Source of the DNA: Scenedesmus sp. ARA3
Taxonomy: Eukaryota > Chlorophyta > Chlorophyceae > Sphaeropleales > Scenedesmaceae
Direction: 5' to 3'
Assembly (NCBI GenBank): GCA_004335835.1
Contig: RWJK01001984.1
Location: 1-64,000 of the forward strand
Length of the DNA stretch: 64,000 nucleotides
Below, in pieces: positions 56,986-64,000 of this stretch. Each line of letters opens with the position of its first letter. The first letter of the stretch is position 1. The notes beneath the pieces were generated by a model. The model ran no database searches. It was not told the DNA's origin and worked only from the letters and a program-made list of their open reading frames with translations. The position numbers were made by a program, and so were the translations under genes.

Positions 56986-59900
56986 TCACAGCACCTTGTA
57001 GCAGAGGGGCATGATTGAGCTCTCAGGTGCACCTGGCCGCATGCCGGCAGCATTAGGCAGGTCCAGGTTGTTGATGTCAAAGGTGGCCGCTGTGGGGTCA
57101 AAACCTAGCAAGGTAGACGCTGCAGCAGCAGGGACACCACGGCAATACGTGTTAGCGGTCAGTTGTGAGCAACCATGGTTCACAGCCGTGGCTACTGTCT
57201 ATCAACGCAGCTGGCGATGCAACCTTGCAGACGTGTATGCAGGCAGCGAGTGTGGCTTAGGTCTGTTTGCCTCACCTGGCCACTTTTCTATATCAATAAG
57301 TTTCCACGCCTTGTTGCCTGTGTTGGTCTTGCAGCAGCCGTCACAATCACTGTCAGCGCATACGTCCCTGACGTTTACTGTTGCGGTTCTGCCTGGCACC
57401 CCCTCGACCATGATCTGCAGTGTCTTGCCTAGCAGAGCAGTGTCCTTGTCATATGTGGCGGCCATAGCCCAGCTCTGCGTGGTCACGGAGCAAATGTTTT
57501 GTGTAACGGGTCACGCAAGGCAAACTCTGCCAAAGTTCTAAAAAAATTAGCTTGTGTGGGAAAACGCGGTACTGACTTGCAGAACTACGCCCATCTGCAC
57601 CGACAGCAACAGAGCTGCCGCCATCAAGCTGTGCACAGGTCTATTCAACAACTGCATGTTGCAGGACAGTACTATAAATGATGTCCCGGCCGGTGGATGA
57701 TTTGCTGCGCTAGGCAGGGGAAGCCATATTCACAGTCAAAGTGCAATAACCACAGTCACAGTGCTGGCGAGTGTGACCGGGTAGGGTGATGGCAGCTGAT
57801 GCGGCTCATGCAGTTCTATGCAGCGCACCTTGACCACGGCCTCTGGCCAGCGGCAGCAGACCTGCAAGCAGCAGCAACAGCATGGAGCCTTGTGACACAA
57901 CATCGCCGCCTGTCGATGCCAACTAGCTGTGTACTGCAACAATGCATGCCGCACCTATCAATAAAACATTGTGGCTGCAACTGCTCCACACACCACACAT
58001 ACACATGCTGCCTCTCACAGCATCAGAATGCACCCAGCAAAGCTGCCCACCTGTCCACTGCCACCATCCAGCAGCTGCGCCTGTGAGCCGTCTGCTGCAG
58101 TGTTGCACGGCCCGGCGCACGGCCCCGGGTCGGTGCTGGAGAACATGCCGGCCCACTGGCAGCCAGAGTAGTCTACGCACTCCTTGCTGCCAGGCTTGGG
58201 CCAGCTGCAGCACATTGGACGTTGCAGGCAATTGGGTTTAGTTTAGGGTTCGCCAGAGCACGGCAGCTAAGCAATGCACAGTTGCTGCCAGGCTTGGGCC
58301 AGCTGCAGCATATTCAGGTTGCAGGCAATCAGGTTGTCACGACTGGTGCAGTTTGCTCACGAGAGCAATGCAGCAACTCCCACCAAGGTATCACTCATGC
58401 AAATGATGCAGGGCAAGAAGCCTTGCTCTGCAGCAGATGCAGGCAGGAGATGCGGCTTCAAAGCCCATGGAAAATGCTCAGGGCCCACCTATCATAGATG
58501 GTGCCCACGGCAGGTAGCCAGCCGGCAGGGCAGGCAGCAGATGGTCCAGGCGGCGGGCCGGGTGAAGGCGAGGGGTAGGGCCTTGATGAGGGAGGTGGTG
58601 ACGGAGAGGGGCTGCTGCTGCCGCCGCCACAAGCTTGCCCTGCAAAAGGCAGAAGCCTGCTGCTGCAGCTGCTGGACAGGTTGTAGGCGCTGCACACTGC
58701 GGATGTTATCTGCTGGGCGCTGGGGCAGCCATCGTCCTTCTGCAGGGCCCTGCAAAGCACGCAGGAAGCAGTGGATTCAGGGCTCCGCATAGAATGGGCT
58801 GGCACTGCGCTCAAACCAGCATGGGACAGCGCGTGATGCCAAGGGTTGTTAGCAGTACATGCATATCCCGCTGACCTGACAGTGCAGCAGGTTCATAGCA
58901 GTGCACGGCCGCCCGTACAGGCACCAAGAGTAACAGCTATCGCTGGTGTCAACCTCTGCCTGGCGTTCTTCATAAAGATGCATGCCTTTTGCACACAGCA
59001 GCAATAACACAAAGCACTGTTTAGGTCTGCCCGCTGGCTTGCACAAGCTGTGAAGGTGTGGTGCCAATTGCAGGGGAACAGCTGGCAGAAGTGCACAGTT
59101 GTGATGCATGCCCTGTTTCGTTGCGATTGTGCTGCAGCGTCACGCACCACAGCATGGTGCCGTACTGCGCTCCTCCTGCTTGCGCTTGGGCATACTTTGC
59201 CCTGGCAGTGACCTCTGCCAGGCTGATGCCTTTGAAGCCCTGAGATGAACAGCAATGCGGACAGCAGCAGGCAGCCATCACAATCGTCCGGGAGCTGGGC
59301 ACCACACATACTCAGGCTTGGAATGGCATGCAGCGAATCAAAGCATTTGGGAGCAGCAGAACAGCTCGTGACAGCAAGCAGCTTGCGGCTCTCAGCAGGA
59401 GCTTCCAGCCCTCTGGAGGGATTTGCACGCCAGGATGGTTACACAGCAACCTGTCACAGCCAGCAGCTTGGGGCAGCTTGGCGCTGCTAATGAAGGGAGC
59501 TGCACATATTCAACTGCACTAAAGCCAGTGTAGCCTACTCGTGGTCAGGCACACACTGCCATAGCAAGCAGCTTAGGCCACTCACTGGGGGCTGCCAGCC
59601 CTCTGGTGGGATCTGCACGCCAATGGTCACAGCCTGCGTCTTCCACCACACCCTGCAGCACATCGCACCAAGCACAGCAGGAGCAGCAGTGATGCCAAGT
59701 TGAGTTGACACAAGGGGCTGGCGCCTGAACATGTGCAGCTTAGCTGTCTCATGAGGTGTGTTGCACCTGAAGGGACAAGCTGGCGGACGCACAGCGCTGT
59801 GCTTGTGGCCAGCTGCATGTGCCCAAGCCAAAACTGTGCAAGCAGAAGCGACTCCATACACGGAGGTCTGACCAAACTGCACAGGATGTGGCTTCTGCAC

Positions 59901-62349
59901 AACACAACCCCTTGAATTGACAGCAAGGGGTGACATAGTGTCAAAAGTGTAGTTTCAACCATCCTTTGGCGCAGGCTTGACTTGCTGCCTCCTACCTGTG
60001 TGCTCTGTATGACTGCTTGTAGTCAAAGCCGGTGGTGGCTGGGCTGCCAGCATCATAGGCCATGATGTTGATCAAGTCCAGTGCCTGGCCAGCTGCCACA
60101 GAGAGCCAGCATGGGCAGTCGCAGACAGGGCAGTTTGGGTGCTGTCAGGTACTGTCAACCTTAAATCAAGGCCACCACGATGTGCGGCACGTATGGCGGA
60201 TAAAGCACGCACTAAAGCTAGCAGCAGCACAGCGCAAGCAGCCTCCACCACCAGCACACTGGGACAAGGGTACCAATTGACACGCAGCTGGCAAGCTAAG
60301 CTGTGACAAATGCATGCATGTCCTTAGTCAAGTGACAGCAGAATGGTGCGTCTGGTAGCATGTGGCATGCACAAGTGTGCAGTGCATCATGCACAACCTC
60401 ACCTGCAGACTTGGCCAGTGCCAGCTGCAGTCCAGCATAAGGGCTGACAGGCTTGGCAGCAGCAAAGCTGCCCTCTCCATACATGCCCACATGCACAGAG
60501 GCCAAGCTCAGAATAAATTTGCTCTTGGGGAACAGTGCACGCAGCCGACTTGCTGCAGCAATGCCCTCTGCATCAGTGGGGCAGGCGGGTCCTGCTGCTG
60601 TGAGGCTGCAGGCTGCTGCTGGCTCCCAGTCCATGTCCACGCCTGCGCAGCAGCAGGTGCATTGGTCGTGCACGGTTGGGAACAAGCCCGTTCTGCTGGT
60701 TCATAGTACTCAAGTGTGCCGTTACAAGGTGAATGGAGGGCAGCACTGCTGTTGGTGCTGATGACCTTATGCACAAGCCATGGAATATGCACCTGCTGCT
60801 GCTCTGGGTGGCCTCACCATCAAATGCAAGTTTGGTCACCAGGTCCTGCAAGTGATCATCTACAAATCAAGGGGGATGCATGTTATCCTATCCTTGAATA
60901 TATATTTTTACCATCCAGTGCAAAGTCAGACGCAAGGTCCTGCAAGCAGCGCCCATTCAACGCCGCCCAGTTCCTGTACGCGCCGCCACCCACTGCCAGC
61001 AGCACGCGCGTGTTGCTGTTGGCAGCCTTCAGCGCAGCAACTGCTGCCTTCACTGTGCTGCCTGGCGCGCTGAACTCCAGGCCCGTGCTAGCAAAGCTCA
61101 ACGAGCCTTTGCTGTAGGTGCAGTCCGGCTTGGCAAATGACAGCATCACCACGTTTACATACGCTGCATATGCATGGCAGGCGTGCAGGCAGCGGTGTAA
61201 GTGAGTAATGGTCTGTGCAAGGAGGTCCGCGACAGCTTCCGGCCCTTGTGGGTGCCCACACACAGCTGGTGACTAATGACAGCCCGGTGCATGGCTGCGG
61301 CCATTGCAAGTCAGGTCGGCTGCGACATTGCTGACGTCTCGGCTCCATCTTGAGTGCCGCTCTGCTGCTGGAAACGGCTGCCACAGCTGCCCCTAACAAG
61401 TGTGCTGTTGTCGAGGCCGCAGGCGCAGGCTGCTGCGTGTGTGTTCGCTCACGTGGGATTCGAGCCAGGTCGTGTGTTGTGCCAGATGACGGCCGCCATG
61501 ACTGCACAGTAGGCACAAAAGCAGCTTGTAATCGAACTGTGCTGCCGTTTGGCAGGGCTAGCAGCAGCTGCAGCAGCCACGTGGTGACCTGGCCAGCACA
61601 GCACAGCTGGCTTGTGTTTCTGATAACTCCGTGGTGCTTGACTCTTAAGCTGGGGTTTGGCATGTGCATTGCAGTGCAGCTAAATTACAGTGCTGCTGAA
61701 GTCACGATAGGCAGACACAGCTGCAGGTGCTGCTGCCAGCTGCCGCACCATGTAGTATCCAACCATGAGTGGCCCCCTGGGCAACCGGCTTGCGCTGGGT
61801 GAGGGTGATGGGCTTGGGCTGTTAGGACTGCTGCATCTGCCATATGCTGGCTTGCATCCAGTGCCACAATGGGCAGCTGTTACGCCGCAGAAGTTGTACT
61901 GCGAGCAGCACTGGGGGCTGGGGCAGCAAGCATTGGCTGTGCTGCCGCATGAGCCGCCTGCTGCAGCAGTTTGGCATGCTCTGCTAGGGTCTGCAGCTGC
62001 AGCAGCTGCACTTGTCTCTGCTTCTTGGTATCGGACGATGTAAATGGTGTTCAGCAGAAGAAAATACAGCAACCGCAGCAGAGTAACAGCGACAGCTTTA
62101 GCGCCAGATGCAGCTGCTGCACCAGCGGCAGCAGCAGCAGAAGCTACACCAGCAAGTGCTACACATGCTCAGCCATGTAAAGCCTGTGTGTACTGTTGTG
62201 AGTACAAGTAGTCAGGAATGCAATTTCAGCTACCGCTCACCCGCAAGCTGCTGCTCTCCGTTGTTCACTTGACCTTCCGCAAGCACACCTTCTCTAGATG
62301 AGGCAAGGCAGAGCAGGCACACGAGCAACAAGAGGTTCGAGGATTCCAT
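56986..62349 (-). CDS. Secreted GH18 chitinase with hevein domain and double-psi-barrel-like tail
   Basis: Twelve exons (62349-62289, 61990-61706, 61163-60912, 60642-60403, 60092-59996, 59652-59586, 59239-59144, 58959-58876, 58739-58489, 58204-58051, 57474-57276, 57119-56986) sum to 1920 bases, 639 residues. In order: signal peptide (MESSNLLLLVCLLCLASS); hevein-type chitin-binding domain (CGSTANACCPSPQCCSQYNF); Pro/Ser linker; GH18 barrel with VNVVMLSFAKPD, VLLAVGGGAYRNW, the catalytic loop DGVDMDWEP (acid Glu present), LDLINIMAYDA and WWKTQAVTIGVQIPPEGW; a Cys-rich segment; a second PSP linker; and a tail with IYDSWPKPGSKECVDYSGCQ and VNVRDVCADSDCDGCC, resembling expansin/barwin-like modules. 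It should cleave chitin-like polymers outside the cell, perhaps in wall remodelling or defence. The donors at 61705 and 59143 (GTGACT, GTGACG) are weak and least certain. Confidence 0.82.
58281..58329 (-). repeat. Truncated copy of chitinase exon 10 start
   Basis: Repeats the acceptor region and first ~25 bases of the exon starting at 58204 (gttgctgccaggcttgggcc then agctgcagca and the preceding gcaggcaat). It lies upstream in the sense direction. Confidence 0.78.
59373..59432 (-). repeat. Truncated copy of chitinase exon 6 end
   Basis: Repeats the end of exon 6 (GVQIPPEGW) plus flanking intron shared with 59563-59622 (agcaagcagctt). In this copy the GTGAGT donor is lost. It lies downstream of exon 6. 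Confidence 0.8.
60815..60850 (-). repeat. Copy of chitinase exon 3 end flanked by splice sites
   Basis: Between ttgcag and GTGAGG lie 28 bases reading DLVTKLAFDG, a diverged copy of the exon 3 end DLASDFALDG (ending 60912). It has both an acceptor and a donor, so it resembles a cassette exon, but its phase does not fit between exons 3 and 4. Confidence 0.7.
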
Positions 62350-63126
62350 TTAGATCATTGTGGCTTGCACATGATCGAGGTCCGTCGCACACGGTGTCCA
62401 GAGTGCTCACAGCGGGCTCGCGAGTGACAACGGAAGACAGCTCTGTCGCGGACCAGAAGTACCAGATCTCACAAGCATATCCTTGTGATGGCTTCAACTG
62501 TAGTAACGGATGGTGGTCAAGCGGATCAAAACATGCTACGTGTTGTTGTCGGACGCCCTTGGCTTGCGTCACCTGTCATTATCTTGTTGTGAACTTTGAA
62601 CTTCTTAAGGGATCACCGCAGACTTGCAAGAGCAAACGCAGAGTATGGCTGCAAAGTTCATCCAGCCAACTTGCTTGTTTCATGGCGCAGACCAGATGCT
62701 GCCGTCACCCTGTCAGGTTGCACCATCATGCATGGCATGCTAGCCAGCAAACACTGTGCTGTGACAGCAGACCAGCAACACCCGCCCCATTGCAACGCAC
62801 AATCATGCATGCCACACGTCAACGCAATATATTACAAACACGAAGAACTGTTTGGTGCGGCCCAGCCTTTGAGCCCGGTGAAGCCCGTTGGGTCTGAGCT
62901 GTTCTTGACTACAGCTTGACCAGTTGCACCTCTGCGGCAACCGTCAAGTGGCCATGTTCCCGCCTCTGCGCCTTCACTTCTGCGCGCTACATGCTCAACT
63001 ATAAACAACAGGCCTTGCGCATGCACTTCTGGGTACAGACGGCTGCAAGGGGTCGACACAGAGGGACCTGCCATGTCACATGGCAGCAGTGCTGTCACAT
63101 CATCACGGTGAAGCTGCTGCCTGGCC
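62350..63126. other. Region between nitrile hydratase stop and chitinase start
   Basis: It holds the chitinase promoter and the nitrile hydratase 3' UTR, both on the minus strand. The plus-strand open frame 62298-62897 has no domain and overlaps the chitinase signal exon. Confidence 0.5.
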
Positions 63127-63633
63127 TCATGCTGCTGCCTGCTGCCGCCGCGCCTCCAGCTCCTGCAGCTGCTGCGGCGTCAGCGCCGGCGCCACGCCAA
63201 TCATGCTGTCACGCGTCACCAGCTTGGCCAGCTGCAGCATGATGCGTGGCAGGGGCAGGGGTGGGAGTATAATTAAGATTAGGGGCACAGAAGAGGTGCA
63301 ACAACAAGAGGATCATGGTGATCACATGGCGTCAGCAGCAGAAGCAACAGCAGAAGCAGCAGCAGAAGCAGCACCACCAGCAGCAGTGACGGCTACCAAC
63401 AACTTGCGATGAAGAACCTGTTCAGCAATCAAGCACACCCATCCAGCTGCGCAGCTAGTCAAAACAGGTGTGCCACACAGCATAAACAGCAAGCTCGCTA
63501 AAAGCACCGTTGACTTGCGTGCAGCATATGGTGTACTGCGCTGTTGATGTGCGTGCAGCATATGGTGTGCCGCCCCACCTGCTCCTCGCTCCAGCCCTCA
63601 GTGCCGGCTGGGCGTGCAGGAATGACCATGTAC
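63127..63633 (-). CDS. Nitrile hydratase alpha subunit, 3' end (partial)
   Basis: Two exons were read: 63633-63579 and 63231-63127, ending at TGA 63127-63129. They give YMVIPARPAGTEGWSEEQ joined in phase to LAKLVTRDSMIGVAPAL, the highly characteristic C-terminal end of nitrile hydratase alpha (RPAGTEGWSEEQLAxLVTRDSMIG). A short Gln/Ala tail follows. The enzyme hydrates nitriles to amides at a low-spin Fe or Co centre held by a Cys-rich claw. That metal site lies further N-terminal and must be right of 64000, since nothing matching was seen in 63634-64000. Whether a beta subunit is fused, as in some protists, cannot be seen here. Confidence 0.83.
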
Positions 63634-64000
63634 CTGGCAGCAGCAGCAGCAGCAGCCGCAGCCGTACAGTGTAAGACTAGAACAACCTTGACCTCAGCAG
63701 CAAAGCACACATACAACCATGCTGTTGTGTGCCAGTGTTGCAAGCTATTGCCAGCCTGCAGAGCAGGAACTCGCATCCCGGAGCCGCATGTCTGTCAAGG
63801 GTGTCGACAGGACGTCCTGCACACATAACAGTGGCTGCAAAGTTGCACACATGGTCAGCATTGTACCCCGTCAACAAAAGTTAACACAATGCGGCCTCAC
63901 TGTGGAAGGCGTCAAAAGACAGGCATCAACAAGGAAACAAGCAGCACACAGTGCCCGCGTTACGCCCCAGCACTGTGTAGATCCACCGTAACAAATACCA
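63634..64000. other. Right edge, probably intron of nitrile hydratase gene
   Basis: A CTG run (sense) and ctgccag acceptor at 63634-63660 lead into the exon at 63633. No further exon of the family was recognised up to the edge. Confidence 0.45.

Overview
The window looks like nuclear DNA of a chlorophyte green alga, probably Chlorophyceae and possibly a Scenedesmus/Tetradesmus-type Sphaeropleales; the exact taxon is inference. The grounds are intron-rich GC-rich genes on both strands with GT-AG introns, very many CTG/CAG triplet tracts, an algal-type bZIP with a RFRERQ basic region, and eukaryotic families such as TSR1, lipase maturation factor and a GPI-type protein beside secreted wall-active enzymes. 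No tRNA, rRNA, CRISPR or prokaryotic operon was seen.

Layout, left to right. (1) 521-2731 (+): 3' part of a CorA-type Mg2+ channel. (2) 6008-10492 (-): bZIP transcription factor with polyQ. (3) 11172-14953 (-): secreted GH43-like galactanase, divergent from (4) 15252-20809 (+): papain-family protease of the insect 26/29-kDa type. (5) 21640-23595 (+): secreted, probably GPI-anchored protein of unknown family. (6) 25234-27740 (+): protein with an apparent eight-cysteine lipid-transfer domain fused to a seven-helix TLC-like domain. (7) 29726-34441 (+): lipase maturation factor with a large low-complexity insert. (8) 35262-40384 (-): ribosome biogenesis factor TSR1. (9) 41123-44591 (+): armadillo plus SAM protein. 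(10) 46125-50065 and 50845-54913 (-): tandem pair of large MYND-finger genes, each damaged as read. (11) 55330-55609: inverted-repeat MITE-like element holding an assembly gap. (12) 56986-62349 (-): GH18 chitinase with a hevein domain and a double-psi-barrel-like tail. (13) from 63633 leftwards to 63127 (-): 3' end of a nitrile hydratase alpha gene that runs off the right edge.

Exon chains were built by matching splice phase and family homology by eye. For genes 2, 3, 4, 6, 7, 8, 9 and 12 the exon lengths sum to an uninterrupted frame. Themes: several genes act at the cell surface or in the secretory/lipid route (GH43, cysteine protease, GPI protein, LTP-TLC, LMF, GH18), while TSR1, bZIP, ARM-SAM and MYND genes are intracellular.

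The most unusual structural signals cut across genes. First, CTG tracts sit at the 3' ends of introns, abutting the CAG acceptor, always in the sense orientation on either strand. Second, introns of five genes hold truncated tandem copies of the neighbouring exon end together with its splice site. In CorA the pore-motif exon and the terminal coding segment are multiplied in this way. These two features may be mechanistically linked.
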